Counted from the stretch's first letter, positions 16,990 through 25,931 are shown. The stretch is 64,000 bases of DNA from an uncultured Muribaculaceae bacterium (GCA_910589055.1 CAJURN010000015.1:15369-79368); one strand, 5' to 3'. A program made the numbers and translations. The notes: generated by a model not told the origin, from the letters alone.

Positions 16990-18420
16990 ATGAAAAAAGA
17001 CCGTAAAATACAGCAGGAAAACTCTCCTGAGGCATCCGCGGCAAGCGGAAACTCATGGATTGCGCGCACGATGACAAAAGTCATGGTGTGGTGGAATTAT
17101 GTATCGGTGGGAGTGTGGTGCGATACGCGTCCCGGCTGGCGCCGCAATGTCATCAAGACTCTGAGCCTTTCGGTGCGTTCGTTTCTCAACGGTGATATTC
17201 AGACGCAGGCCTGTGCCATGACTTACCGCACACTGCTTGCCATAGTGCCTGCATTGGCGCTTGCCCTGGCTATCGCCCGCGGCTTCGGATTTCAGGCTGT
17301 GGTGCAGAAAGAACTGTTCCATTTCTTCCCTGCACAGAAGGTTGCCGTAAGCTACGCCCTGCAGTTTGTGGACTCATATCTCAATCAGGCTTCCGAGGGA
17401 ATATTTGTCGGCGTGGGAATCGTGTTCCTTCTGTACACATTGATTTCCCTTGTAATTAACGTCGAGGACACATTCAATCTCATATGGGGCGTAAAGGAAG
17501 GCCGCAGCCTGTGGCGCAAGATAAGCGACTACACTGCCATGTTCCTGATTCTTCCAATAATCCTGATATGTGTAAGCGGTATCAATATCCTGCTCAGTTC
17601 GACGCTTGAAACGATATTCCATTTCTCGTTCATGACGCCGCTGATATCAATCAGCCTCGAAATGGCGTCGTGGGTGCTTACCTGGCTGTTCTTTGCCGCG
17701 GTGTACATCCTGATACCGAACACTAAAGTCAAGTTCAAATACGCCATAATCTCCGGCGTCATCGCGGGCACCGGCTTCATTGTGCTGCAATGGATATTTG
17801 TCACCGGACAGATGTATGTGTCGCGGTACAATGCCATCTACGGCAGTTTCTCCTTCCTGCCATTGCTGCTCATATGGATGCAGCTTGCGTGGGTTATCAC
17901 GCTTTCGGGTGCCGTGTTGTGCTATTCGTCGCAGAATATCTTCCGGTTCAGCTTCGATAAGGAGGTGGAGACCATGTCGCCCGTCTACCGTGGCAAGGTA
18001 ATCGTGGGTATGGCCGCGGTGGTGGCGCAACGGTTCTCGCGCGGAGAGGATGCCGCCACGGGGCGCCTTTTCGTGGAGGCTTACAAATTGCCCGCGCGCC
18101 TTGTGTCGGATGTGCTCGACTTGTTGCTGCGCGCCGGATTGATTTCAAAAATCGTGATTGACGAGAAGAAAGAGATGTTCGGCTATCAGCCCGCGGTGGC
18201 TCTTGATATTCTCACTCTCGAGTATCTTACCGACCGCATCAATTCTCTCGGAGCGAAAGGTTTCATTCCTGATTTCGATGAGTATTTTCCCGGAGTGGAT
18301 TCGTCGTTCGAAAAGATTGATTCGGCCATACGCAAGGAGACATCGGGGCTGCGTCTCGATGCCATCGACATAAAACTGCTTGATTTGAATAATTCCCTAA
18401 CTAAAAATAAAATCCAATGA
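16990..18420 (+). CDS. YihY/BrkB-family membrane protein with C-terminal winged-helix-like region
   Basis: A 476-residue inner-membrane protein. Residues about 55-315 are the YihY/BrkB domain with six predicted helices and the conserved AMTYRTLLAIVPALALALA and YGSFSFLPLLLIWMQLAWVI motifs. Residues about 335-430 form a soluble region reminiscent of Rrf2-type winged helices (FVEAYKLPARLVSDVLDLLL, RAGLISKIVIDEKKE). The family name virulence factor BrkB is historical; the true function (transport, or RNase BN as once claimed) is not established. Overlaps ridA by four bases (ATGA), so they are co-translated. Confidence 0.9.
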   Translation: MKKDRKIQQENSPEASAASGNSWIARTMTKVMVWWNYVSVGVWCDTRPGWRRNVIKTLSLSVRSFLNGDIQTQACAMTYRTLLAIVPALALALAIARGFGFQAVVQKELFHFFPAQKVAVSYALQFVDSYLNQASEGIFVGVGIVFLLYTLISLVINVEDTFNLIWGVKEGRSLWRKISDYTAMFLILPIILICVSGINILLSSTLETIFHFSFMTPLISISLEMASWVLTWLFFAAVYILIPNTKVKFKYAIISGVIAGTGFIVLQWIFVTGQMYVSRYNAIYGSFSFLPLLLIWMQLAWVITLSGAVLCYSSQNIFRFSFDKEVETMSPVYRGKVIVGMAAVVAQRFSRGEDAATGRLFVEAYKLPARLVSDVLDLLLRAGLISKIVIDEKKEMFGYQPAVALDILTLEYLTDRINSLGAKGFIPDFDEYFPGVDSSFEKIDSAIRKETSGLRLDAIDIKLLDLNNSLTKNKIQ

Positions 18421-18794
18421 AAAAAGTAATTTCCACAACCGCCGCTCCCGGCGCAATCGGTCCTTACAGCCAGGCTATTGACGTAAAAAATACATTCGTG
18501 TTCGCATCCGGTCAGATTCCCATCAATCCTGCCACAGGTGAAATCGCCGAAGGTATCAAGGCTCAGACCGCCCAGTCTCTCGCCAATGTAAAGGCTATTC
18601 TTGCCGAGGCCGGCCTTACGCTCGCCAACGTTGTCAAAACCACCGTTTTCCTCGCCGACATGGGCGATTTCGCCGCAATGAACGAGGTGTATGCCGAGGC
18701 TTTCGAGGCACCTTATCCCGCACGCTCGGCTGTGGCAGTGCGTGAGCTTCCCAAGAAAGTTCTCGTGGAAATCGAGGTTATCGCCGTTCGCTGA
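18417..18794 (+). CDS. ridA: RidA-family reactive intermediate deaminase
   Basis: Cytosolic trimeric enzyme of 125 residues that hydrolyses reactive enamine/imine intermediates released by PLP enzymes. Family motifs are intact: GPYSQAI, FVFASGQIPINP, the Arg103 of ARSAVAV that binds substrate carboxylate, and Glu119 in LVEIEVIA. Coupled to yihY by an ATGA overlap. Its last 17 bases overlap the end of folC on the other strand. Confidence 0.95.
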   Translation: MKKVISTTAAPGAIGPYSQAIDVKNTFVFASGQIPINPATGEIAEGIKAQTAQSLANVKAILAEAGLTLANVVKTTVFLADMGDFAAMNEVYAEAFEAPYPARSAVAVRELPKKVLVEIEVIAVR

Positions 18795-20097
18795 GGTATT
18801 CTAATAGATCGGCCACCACAAAGGTGCTGCCGCCCACAAAGACGGTTTCGCCCGGAAGGGCTTCATCAATTACCTGACGGTAGGTTTCGGACACGCTTCC
18901 GGAGCCTGCCGTCTGTCCTTCTATGCCGTAGCTGCGGAAAATCTCGCATGTGGATTCGGCTGCGCGTCCGCGATTGACCGACGGCGCCACGAAGCGATAG
19001 CGGGCATTGCGGGGCATGAAATCTATGATATGGTCGAGATCCTTGTCGTTGACAAAGCCGATAATCATTGTAAGCCTGCTCCGAGCACTGATTTCCGATA
19101 ATTTTTTACCGAGGTATTCCCAGCCGCCGGGATTATGGCCGGTGTCGCAGAACACGTCGACGCCGGGCTTTGCACAAGGAATCCTCATCCATCGTCCCAT
19201 CAGCCCCGTAAGGCGGCACACGTTGGCGAATCCGTCGCGTACAGCCGCCGCGTCAATGGCCGGGAAGTGATGCCTGAGAATGGACATGGCGGCAAGCACT
19301 GTCGCGGCGTTCTCAGGCTGGCAGTTGCCGGAAAGCTCGCCTGTGATTGTGCCCCAGGGGGTGTCTTTATATTCGATTCCGGCGTCACATTCCGTGGCGG
19401 AAGTGTAGCCGGGAGTGTCGCATGCGAAAGTTATTGGCGCTTTCATGCTGTCGGCGCGTGTCTTGAACACCTCACGTACCTCACCTTCGGCGCGGCCTAT
19501 CACAACAGGTACGCATTCCTTGATGATTCCGGCTTTCTCGCCTGCAATCAGAGCTTCCGTGTCGCCTAAAAGGGCGGTGTGGTCGAGTGAGATATTCGTG
19601 ATTATGCTCAGCAGAGGGGTGATTATGTTTGTGCTGTCGAGCCTGCCTCCGAGCCCGACTTCAATAACCGCCACATCCACTTTCTCACGTGCGAAATGCT
19701 CGAAGGCCATAATGGTTGTAAGCTCGAAGAAAGATGGCTTGATGTCGCCGAAATCCATCTTGCGGTAGCGTCCGGTGAAGTCAATAACCTCCTCTTCCGA
19801 AATCATTTGCCCGTTGACTCTGATTCTCTCGCGGAAGTCGATGAGGTGCGGCGATGTGAAAAGCCCCGTGCGGTAGCCGGCGCTCTGAAGTATGGCGGCT
19901 ATCGTGTGTGCTGTGGAGCCTTTGCCGTTGGTGCCTCCGACGTGGATTGTGGGGAAAGTTGTATGGGGATTTCCGAAAGCCTCGGCCAGGGCATGCGTTG
20001 TTCCGAGACCGGGCTTGTATGCTCCCGCGCCTTCTTTCTGGAACATCGGGAGTTGAGTGAAGAGAAAATCGAGCGTTTCGCTGTATGAAGGTTTCAT
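18778..20097 (-). CDS. folC: Folylpolyglutamate/dihydrofolate synthase
   Basis: Adds glutamate to dihydropteroate or reduced folates using ATP; Mur-ligase fold, 439 residues, the expected length. The P-loop GGTNGKGSTAHTIAAIL, the LFTSPHLIDFRERIRVNG motif and the NISLDHTALLGDT motif of the family are present, as is the C-terminal DTGHNPGGWEYL. Last gene of the mutS2-chrA-chrA-folC minus-strand unit, nine bases after the preceding gene. Its 3' end overlaps ridA convergently by 17 bases, so no separate terminator exists. Confidence 0.95.
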   Translation of the reverse strand: MKPSYSETLDFLFTQLPMFQKEGAGAYKPGLGTTHALAEAFGNPHTTFPTIHVGGTNGKGSTAHTIAAILQSAGYRTGLFTSPHLIDFRERIRVNGQMISEEEVIDFTGRYRKMDFGDIKPSFFELTTIMAFEHFAREKVDVAVIEVGLGGRLDSTNIITPLLSIITNISLDHTALLGDTEALIAGEKAGIIKECVPVVIGRAEGEVREVFKTRADSMKAPITFACDTPGYTSATECDAGIEYKDTPWGTITGELSGNCQPENAATVLAAMSILRHHFPAIDAAAVRDGFANVCRLTGLMGRWMRIPCAKPGVDVFCDTGHNPGGWEYLGKKLSEISARSRLTMIIGFVNDKDLDHIIDFMPRNARYRFVAPSVNRGRAAESTCEIFRSYGIEGQTAGSGSVSETYRQVIDEALPGETVFVGGSTFVVADLLEYLSERR

Positions 20098-20106
20098 GTA
20101 TAGCCG

Positions 20107-20673
20107 TCAGAAAATCAGCCATCCGGTGAATCCGGCGGCGATGATAAGTAGAATGGGGTGGATTTTAGTAAAGAGCACAAGCCCGAGAGCGACTGCGGCG
20201 AGTAGCACGCTTTTGATAACGTCAGGCTCGGTGGAGCCGAAATTGGCGCTGTTCATGAGCAGCAATGCGGCCGAAGCAATCAGTCCCACGACAACGGGAC
20301 GGAGCCCGGAGAAGATGCCTTTGATGAGCACGCTGTCGTGATGGCGCGCGATGTAATGTCCGGCATAGCGGACGAGGATAAAAGATGGCAGAACAACCAC
20401 GATAGTACATATCAGCGCCCCGAGTATGCCCCATAGTGGTCCGGCAAATTCGGGAGTGCTTGACGGCGCCACATATCCGATGTATGTAGCGGAGTTGATT
20501 CCGATAGGGCCGGGGGTCATCTGGGATATTGCCACAATGTCGGTGAACACACGTTCGGTAATCCATCCCGGTCCGACTATCTCGTTTTCGATAAGGGCAA
20601 GCATCGCATATCCGCCGCCGAAACCGAAAAATCCTATTTTGAGGTAGCTCCAGATTAGTCTTAGAAATATCAT
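20107..20673 (-). CDS. Short-chain CHR (chromate transporter family) protein, second of pair
   Basis: A 188-residue membrane protein with about five or six helices. The N-terminal FGFFGFGGGYAMLALIENEIV and ISQMTPGPIGINSATYIGY motifs are diagnostic of CHR half-proteins. Short CHR proteins act as pairs, so this and the overlapping upstream gene probably form one transporter. Whether chromate is the real substrate here is unknown; sulfate or other anions are possible. Confidence 0.9.
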   Translation of the reverse strand: MIFLRLIWSYLKIGFFGFGGGYAMLALIENEIVGPGWITERVFTDIVAISQMTPGPIGINSATYIGYVAPSSTPEFAGPLWGILGALICTIVVVLPSFILVRYAGHYIARHHDSVLIKGIFSGLRPVVVGLIASAALLLMNSANFGSTEPDVIKSVLLAAVALGLVLFTKIHPILLIIAAGFTGWLIF

Positions 20674-21257
20674 TGTTGTGATTCTGAGTTGGATTTACGT
20701 TTGCTGAGGTTGCGCAGATGGAGGTAGCCGATCAATCCGCCCAAAATGATATAAAGAATCGGGTTGGATATAACAGGAATCTTCGACCATATCAGCAGGG
20801 CTACGGCTGCCGGAATCCAGGCTGTTTTCCATCCGATTTTCGCCGATTTTGCTGTGGTGAACACCGGGGCGACAATCAGCGCCACCACCACGGGGCGTAT
20901 GCCTTTGAAGATGGCCGACAGTGTGGGGCTGGATGTTATCATTTCCGGCGTCAGGAACATGGCAATCAGCAGAATGATTACAAACGACGGAATAATCGTT
21001 CCCGTGGCGGCCGCGATGCTGCCCTTGAGCCCGCGGAGCTTGTCGCCGACAACGACCGATATGTTCACTGCAAGCAGGCCGGGCATCGACTGTGCTACGG
21101 CGAGCAGGTCGAGGAAGTCCTCACGTTTGATCCATCCGTATTTATCCACAACCTCACGTTCGATTATGCTTATCATGGCCCATCCACCGCCGAAGGTGAA
21201 GGCTCCGATTTTCATGAATGTGAGGAAAAGTTTTGGAAGTATTGAGCTCATTGTCAA
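20670..21257 (-). CDS. Short-chain CHR (chromate transporter family) protein, first of pair
   Basis: A 195-residue membrane protein, partner of the next gene, with FMKIGAFTFGGGWAMISIIE and the VAQSMPGLLAVNISVVVG motif (PG-L-x-x-N in place of PGPIGIN), then several hydrophobic helices. It overlaps mutS2 by four bases upstream and the second CHR gene by four bases downstream, giving tight translational coupling. The split into two genes is the standard short-chain arrangement, not a frameshift, because each has its own start and CHR signature. Confidence 0.9.
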   Translation of the reverse strand: MTMSSILPKLFLTFMKIGAFTFGGGWAMISIIEREVVDKYGWIKREDFLDLLAVAQSMPGLLAVNISVVVGDKLRGLKGSIAAATGTIIPSFVIILLIAMFLTPEMITSSPTLSAIFKGIRPVVVALIVAPVFTTAKSAKIGWKTAWIPAAVALLIWSKIPVISNPILYIILGGLIGYLHLRNLSKRKSNSESQQ

Positions 21258-23722
21258 AATTCAATAACTGTTATGCCTGCACCTCCGAGGCGCACGTCTT
21301 CGTCGTGGTAATTTCTTACGGCGTGAACGGTGTCGAGGTAGTTGCGGATATATTGGCGCAAAGCCCCGGTACCCGTGCCGTGGAGCACACGGACGCGCGA
21401 ACTGTTGAATTGCACGGCATCGTCGATAAAGTACATCACCGCCTGCACGGCCTCGTCAACTCTCATTCCGCGCACGTCAATCTCGGTGCTGAAATTGAGT
21501 TGGCGCTCCCGGCTGTCGCTTGATGTTTGGGCGGAGATATACGACGCCTTTCCGGCTCCGGATTGAGCTTTCTTTATCGTACGCTTCAGGCGGTCGAGCT
21601 TCACAGTGGTTTTGATTTGTCCGAAAACAACAGTGGCCGTCTTGCCCGAGATTGAAGCTATAGTACCCACAGTGCCTCCGCCGTCGGCCAATACCACATT
21701 GTCGCCTTCGGCAAGGGGAGCATCTTCCTTCCTGACGGGAGCTGCGTGGCTTTGTGTGGCTTTCTTGTGCTTCTGCTTTGCCGATTTTTTAAGCAGGGGA
21801 TGCTCGCCGGGGTCGTTGAAACTCTCGGAAAGGGCTTTACGATCTTCCTCGAGCCTGCGGCGTGCCTCGCGCGTCTTCTCCTTTTCGGCCTGCGCTTCGC
21901 GGATGTCGCGGATTGTGCGTTCGATGCTGGCATTGCTGCTTTCGAGTATCTTCCGGGCTTCATCACGCGCCTCGCTTATGATTTCGCGGCGTTTCACCCT
22001 CAGATTGTCGGCTTCGGCCTCGTAGCGGTCGAGAACGTCCTGAAGTTTTTTCTCCTTCTGGTGGATTGCCGTGCGCTTGTTTTCCCAATATCTGCGGTCG
22101 CGGGCGATGTCGAGAAGGTATTTGTCGAGATTGACATAATCACTTCCGGCAATATCCTGGGCATCAAGTATTATCGACTCGGGAAGGCCTGTCTTGCGGG
22201 CGATTTCGAGAGCGAACGAGCTGCCCGGACTTCCGATGGACAATTTGAAAAGTGGTTGCATCAGTTGCCTGTCGTAAAGCATCGAGCCGTTGACAAGCCC
22301 CGGAGTCTCTTCCGCGAATTGTTTAAGGTTGTGATAGTGGGTGGTGATTACGCCCCACATTTCCTTCTGGTTGAATTGCTTCAGGAGCGCCTGCGCGATG
22401 GCTCCGCCGAGCTGTGGTTCGGTGCCGCCGCCGAATTCGTCGATCAGCAACATCGTACGCGCGTTTCCTCGGGCGAGGAAAAACTTCATGTTGCGCAGAT
22501 GCGATGAGTATGTACTGAGGTCGTCTTCGATTGACTGGTCGTCGCCGATGTCGATGAAAATGTTGTCGAACACACCGATGCGCGAGTTGTCGTATACAGG
22601 GGGCAGAAGTCCGCATTGGAGCATATACTGCACGATACCTACCGTTTTAAGCGTCACGGATTTACCTCCGGCGTTGGGACCGGAAATGACAAGTATGCGC
22701 TCGCGGGCGGTGAGGGTGATGTCGAGCGGGATTATTTCTTTTTCCTGGCGCTCAAGCGATAGTTTCAGCACCGGATGGCATGCGTGGTACCATTCGATTT
22801 CCGGCTTGTCGGAGAGCTTGGGGAATGTGCCGCCTGTGATGATTGCATAGCGTGCTTTGGCGTGGATGAAGTCGAACACTCCAAGCAGGTCGAAACCAGC
22901 CAGCATTTCGTCAAGGCGCGGGCGCATGGTGTCGGCCAAGGCTATGAGTATGCGGGTGATTTCGTGGCGTTCCTCGATATTAAGTTCGCGCAGGCGGTTG
23001 TTGGCCTCGACAATCTCGGCCGGTTCGATAAAGAACGTTTTGCCGGATGCGGATTCGTCGTGGACGATACCTGAAATCTTGCGTTTGAACATCGGAGCCA
23101 CGGGAATCACGAGTCGCCCGTCGCGCACCGATGGAGTAGTGTCAGCCTCAAGCAATCCCTCCTTCACGGCGTTTGATATCACGCGGCGCATGGTGGAGTT
23201 TATGCTGCCGCCCACGCGCATTATCTCGCGACGTATCTCGGCAAGAGCAGGGGAGGCCGTGTCCTTTATTTCGCCGTTGCGGTCGATCACGCGGTCGATG
23301 GCCGAGCAGACGTCAGGAAATGAATCCAGTCCGCGGCTGATGTTGTCGAGCGAGGGGTAGGGCGACGAGCCTTCTTCATTGCGGTGGCGCGCGAAGAAAG
23401 AGGAAATGTCGTTCATCGTGCCGAGCGATTTTCTCAAGCCCGGCAACTCCCGTTCGGAAATGAATGTGCCGGGAACGCGTATCCCTGTAAGGCAGCTGCG
23501 TCGGTCGTGGATATTCCCGATGGGGAATCCTTCGCCCTCACTGCCTGTGATGGCAAGCATTTCAGCCGTAGCCGACAGGCGGCGCTCCACTTCCGGAGCG
23601 TTGGCAGTGAATAACATTGCGGCACACTCATCGCGACCGAGCGCCGATACACACAGTTTTCCGAGATGCTCTCTTACGGCATCAAATCCTATCTTATTTT
23701 CAATATTTTCCGGATAAGTCAT
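21254..23722 (-). CDS. mutS2: MutS2-type endonuclease/ribosome-rescue ATPase
   Basis: An 822-residue MutS2 protein. After the lever/clamp region comes the ABC-type ATPase with GPNAGGKSVTLKTVG (Walker A), MLLIDEFGGGTEP (Walker B) and the ITTHYHNLKQFA switch; then a long coiled coil (KEKKLQDVLDRYEAEADNL, AQAEKEKTREARRRLEEDRK), a KOW-like segment (GDNVVLADGGGTVGTI) and a C-terminal Smr domain (EIDVRGMRVDEAVQAV ... VLHGTGTGALRQYI). MutS2 proteins suppress recombination and, in Bacillus, rescue collided ribosomes through Smr. ATG at 23722 is preferred over an upstream in-frame TTG that lies inside the promoter box. First gene of the operon with the CHR pair and folC. Confidence 0.95.
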   Translation of the reverse strand: MTYPENIENKIGFDAVREHLGKLCVSALGRDECAAMLFTANAPEVERRLSATAEMLAITGSEGEGFPIGNIHDRRSCLTGIRVPGTFISERELPGLRKSLGTMNDISSFFARHRNEEGSSPYPSLDNISRGLDSFPDVCSAIDRVIDRNGEIKDTASPALAEIRREIMRVGGSINSTMRRVISNAVKEGLLEADTTPSVRDGRLVIPVAPMFKRKISGIVHDESASGKTFFIEPAEIVEANNRLRELNIEERHEITRILIALADTMRPRLDEMLAGFDLLGVFDFIHAKARYAIITGGTFPKLSDKPEIEWYHACHPVLKLSLERQEKEIIPLDITLTARERILVISGPNAGGKSVTLKTVGIVQYMLQCGLLPPVYDNSRIGVFDNIFIDIGDDQSIEDDLSTYSSHLRNMKFFLARGNARTMLLIDEFGGGTEPQLGGAIAQALLKQFNQKEMWGVITTHYHNLKQFAEETPGLVNGSMLYDRQLMQPLFKLSIGSPGSSFALEIARKTGLPESIILDAQDIAGSDYVNLDKYLLDIARDRRYWENKRTAIHQKEKKLQDVLDRYEAEADNLRVKRREIISEARDEARKILESSNASIERTIRDIREAQAEKEKTREARRRLEEDRKALSESFNDPGEHPLLKKSAKQKHKKATQSHAAPVRKEDAPLAEGDNVVLADGGGTVGTIASISGKTATVVFGQIKTTVKLDRLKRTIKKAQSGAGKASYISAQTSSDSRERQLNFSTEIDVRGMRVDEAVQAVMYFIDDAVQFNSSRVRVLHGTGTGALRQYIRNYLDTVHAVRNYHDEDVRLGGAGITVIEF

Positions 23723-23731
23723 ATTCGGGTG

Positions 23732-23739
23732 CAAAATTA
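23732..23739 (-). promoter_or_regulatory. -7 box of the mutS2 promoter
   Basis: TAATTTTG on the minus strand, exact match to TAnnTTTG, ending nine bases before the ATG at 23722. The transcript leader would be only about five bases. Confidence 0.6.
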
Positions 23740-23920
23740 CACTTTTCCCGTCAGAAAACTATCTTAGGACAACCAATAATAACTGTCGGATAGTCCTTTT
23801 TCCTGAAAGACTAAGTTGGACGCAACCTCATTTATTCGCAAATAATCACTTTTTCGTAAGATTTAGGAAAATTTCGTATCGGGATTTTTTTCGGATATGC
23901 GCGTAAAAGAAAATAATCAG

Positions 23921-23928
23921 TAACTTTA
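23921..23928 (+). promoter_or_regulatory. Probable -7 box of the gene at 24012
   Basis: TAACTTTA differs from TAnnTTTG only at the last base and lies 83 bases before the ATG. No -33 element seen. Confidence 0.4.
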
Positions 23929-24011
23929 CGGCCACCAACATAAGTAGGATGTTGGATAATGGAAATGATTCATACATTAGCTAATAGTAACTGATTAAAT
24001 TTATTGCAATT

Positions 24012-24659
24012 ATGAAAAAGTCTGTTTTGATTTCTATGTTTATCCTTCAGGCAGGTTTTGTGTTTGCACAGAATTGCTGCGTGAACGACAGTGTTTTCCA
24101 AGAAATTCAATTCCCGCTGACCGAGCAGGATACCGAAACGGTGTTTTATTATTTCAACAACGAATGGATAGCAGGGGCCAAACCCGATATGATTGATGAC
24201 GACTCAATCTTAAAAATGGAAGTGAAAAACGACGAGTATGAAAACCGCGCAGTGTTCATTACTATTTCCTCGGAAGACTTCGAAAAATTAAAATCCGATG
24301 TAAAAGAAGCTGCGAAAAATTTTATGGCAAACTATGATCCTATTTGTGAATTCCCCGGAGGTAACGGAAAGCTCAAAGAATGGTTGGAGGCTAATAGACA
24401 AATACCTGACGGATATAAAGGTAACGAAAGAGTCGTTGTCAGCTTCTACGTTCAACCCGACGGCACCGTTACCGACCCGAAAGTTGTTAGACCAAGCAAA
24501 AATGAAGCTGCCAATGCCGAGGCTATGAGGCTTGTAAATGCTCTGCCGAAATTCCGTGTCAAATTCTTTACACCGAAGAAGCACCGCATAGGTTATACTC
24601 TGAATATAACTTTCAGAGAGCCGGGTGCTATATACATCAGAGGAAATGAAGCTGAATAA
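24012..24659 (+). CDS. Exported protein with TonB-C-terminal-like domain
   Basis: A 215-residue protein with a signal peptide (MKKSVLISMFILQAGFVFAQ). The C-terminal half (about residues 115-205) resembles a TonB C-terminal domain: GGNGKLKEWLEANRQIPDG, a VVVSFYVQPDGTVTDPKVVR strand pair, and ANAEAMRLVNALPKF. Classic TonB has an N-terminal membrane anchor and proline-rich spacer; here there is only a cleavable signal and no spacer, so energy transduction is doubtful and a periplasmic binding role is as likely. The N-terminal half has no match I know. The next gene overlaps its end, suggesting a two-gene operon. Confidence 0.75.
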   Translation: MKKSVLISMFILQAGFVFAQNCCVNDSVFQEIQFPLTEQDTETVFYYFNNEWIAGAKPDMIDDDSILKMEVKNDEYENRAVFITISSEDFEKLKSDVKEAAKNFMANYDPICEFPGGNGKLKEWLEANRQIPDGYKGNERVVVSFYVQPDGTVTDPKVVRPSKNEAANAEAMRLVNALPKFRVKFFTPKKHRIGYTLNITFREPGAIYIRGNEAE

Positions 24660-25569
24660 CACCGCCCCCGAAAGCGCAATGCGGCAATTTTTCAGGCTGA
24701 TACCCATACTTCTATTAGCCATACTGTGTTGTGCTCCCGGAGCACTTTGCCAATCATCGTTTAAGCTGGTAAAGAAGAACGGGCATTACTACACAGATGC
24801 AACTGTCAACGGCAATGCTGCCACGCCCGTATTTGTCGAAACAGGCTTTCACGGTATGGTTGTCAGCACGGAATGGTACGATAAAATCCTTGCTTCGCTG
24901 CCTCTTGAAGAAATCAAGCTCGACAACGAGGAGTACCTGCACACCGACCGTACCACACGAAGAATTGTAAAGCTGCTTAAAGGCAAAGTTCCCGTTGGCG
25001 ATTTGACCTACGAAGGGCGCGTTTTTGTTGTTGATACACAGGAGGATTATGTTACCGTACCTGTCAATCTTCTTAAAAACGAGACCGACACCACTAAATC
25101 TTTAATCCGTTTTGACTTCAAGAAGAATGTGATGGATTTTGTTCGGCACGAAGATGTCAGCCAGGACAAGATGCGTACCTACACACTTGTTGAAAATGAC
25201 CCAATGCCGATTTTTGTGGCGCCAATGGAATTATCCGATGCTTATGGACACCATTTGACGAAATCCGGCAAATTCAATTTCGACCTCGGAAATGGGTCGG
25301 GGGTATTCTTTTTTAGAAAAACAATGCTGCCCGCACTGAAAGAGAATAAATTCAAGATACAGACTTCGAGGGACAAGTCCGGCAAAATCATAGGACAAGG
25401 TATTTATGCCGGATACTGTAAAATCGGCGACAAAGCAAATACGGGCTTCTCAATAGGCATCACAAATAAAATTGAGGACACAGATGAATTAGGCTGTGTC
25501 GGCCCTTCGTTTTTCAAGAACGGAACAATAATCATTTCCCCCGCCGACAGCCTGATATATTACAGGTAA
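24646..25569 (+). CDS. Exported protein with retropepsin-like fold signature (function unproven)
   Basis: A 307-residue protein from ATG 24646; a second in-frame ATG at 24679 starts directly at the signal peptide (RQFFRLIPILLLAILCCAPGALC) and is also possible. Two segments resemble the paired active-site loops of aspartyl proteases: TPVFVETGFHGMVVS and FNFDLGNGSGVFFF, with the hydrophobic-hydrophobic-D/E-x-G pattern. In the first loop the catalytic Asp is replaced by Glu, and the second reads DLGNGSG, so protease activity is uncertain. Such proteins are often described as aspartyl-protease-like in Bacteroidetes. It starts inside the end of the TonB-C-like gene, so the pair is likely co-expressed. 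Confidence 0.6.
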   Translation: MKLNNTAPESAMRQFFRLIPILLLAILCCAPGALCQSSFKLVKKNGHYYTDATVNGNAATPVFVETGFHGMVVSTEWYDKILASLPLEEIKLDNEEYLHTDRTTRRIVKLLKGKVPVGDLTYEGRVFVVDTQEDYVTVPVNLLKNETDTTKSLIRFDFKKNVMDFVRHEDVSQDKMRTYTLVENDPMPIFVAPMELSDAYGHHLTKSGKFNFDLGNGSGVFFFRKTMLPALKENKFKIQTSRDKSGKIIGQGIYAGYCKIGDKANTGFSIGITNKIEDTDELGCVGPSFFKNGTIIISPADSLIYYR

Positions 25570-25757
25570 TTTGAGTGCATAGACTTACGCTCGCCGCGTA
25601 CTGTTGCTTTAAATGTTGCCATACCTTTGGAAATTGTTTATTTTCTTCAGCCAAAAGCGAACCACTGTGTGGCTCGATGACTTCCGTGTTCTTATTGATT
25701 GTAATTATTGTTTCGCTTCACAAATTGCGTCTTCCGCATCCTCAACGAATTGAGAGT

Positions 25758-25818
25758 TGTACACCAATTTGTACACCAGTGTACACCGCCCCTGAAAAAG
25801 TGTGTACACATTTGTACA
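25758..25818. repeat. Cluster of five TGTACA palindromes
   Basis: TGTACA occurs at 25758, 25770, 25780, 25803 and 25813, that is at steps of 12, 10, 23 and 10 bases, close to whole DNA helical turns. The longer consensus is (T/G)TGTACAC(C/A). It lies between convergent genes, not in an obvious promoter. Confidence 0.6.
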
Positions 25819-25876
25819 TTTTTCTGCACATTTGGCTAAACATAGCGTGCAGAATAAACGAACGGTATAAGAATAC

Positions 25877-25931
25877 AATAGGCCGTAACGCCCTTTTTTA
25901 TCGGTGCGTTACAGCCTAATTGCCTATTATT
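25877..25931. terminator. Large hairpin at the 3' end of ppdK
   Basis: AATAGGC, GGC and GTAACGC segments pair with GCGTTAC, GCC and GCCTATT across a loop containing TTTTTT. It lacks a T run after the stem, so it may be a 3' stabilising structure or a weak terminator for the convergent genes. Confidence 0.4.

Noticed and set aside
16812..17084. 90-codon minus-strand frame at the start of yihY
   Set aside because: Overlaps the yihY promoter and coding region in antisense; no promoter or recognisable motif.
20107..21257. CHR genes as one transporter broken by a frameshift
   Set aside because: Each half has its own start and its own CHR signature, and the four-base overlap is the standard short-chain arrangement.
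25758..25818. TGTACA cluster as plasmid-type iterons or an attachment site
   Set aside because: No rep or integrase gene nearby, copies are only 6-8 bp, and flanking genes are chromosomal housekeeping genes.
25575..25919. 114-codon frame across the gap before ppdK
   Set aside because: Cysteine-rich, no promoter, runs through the TGTACA cluster and the hairpin; coding potential looks poor.
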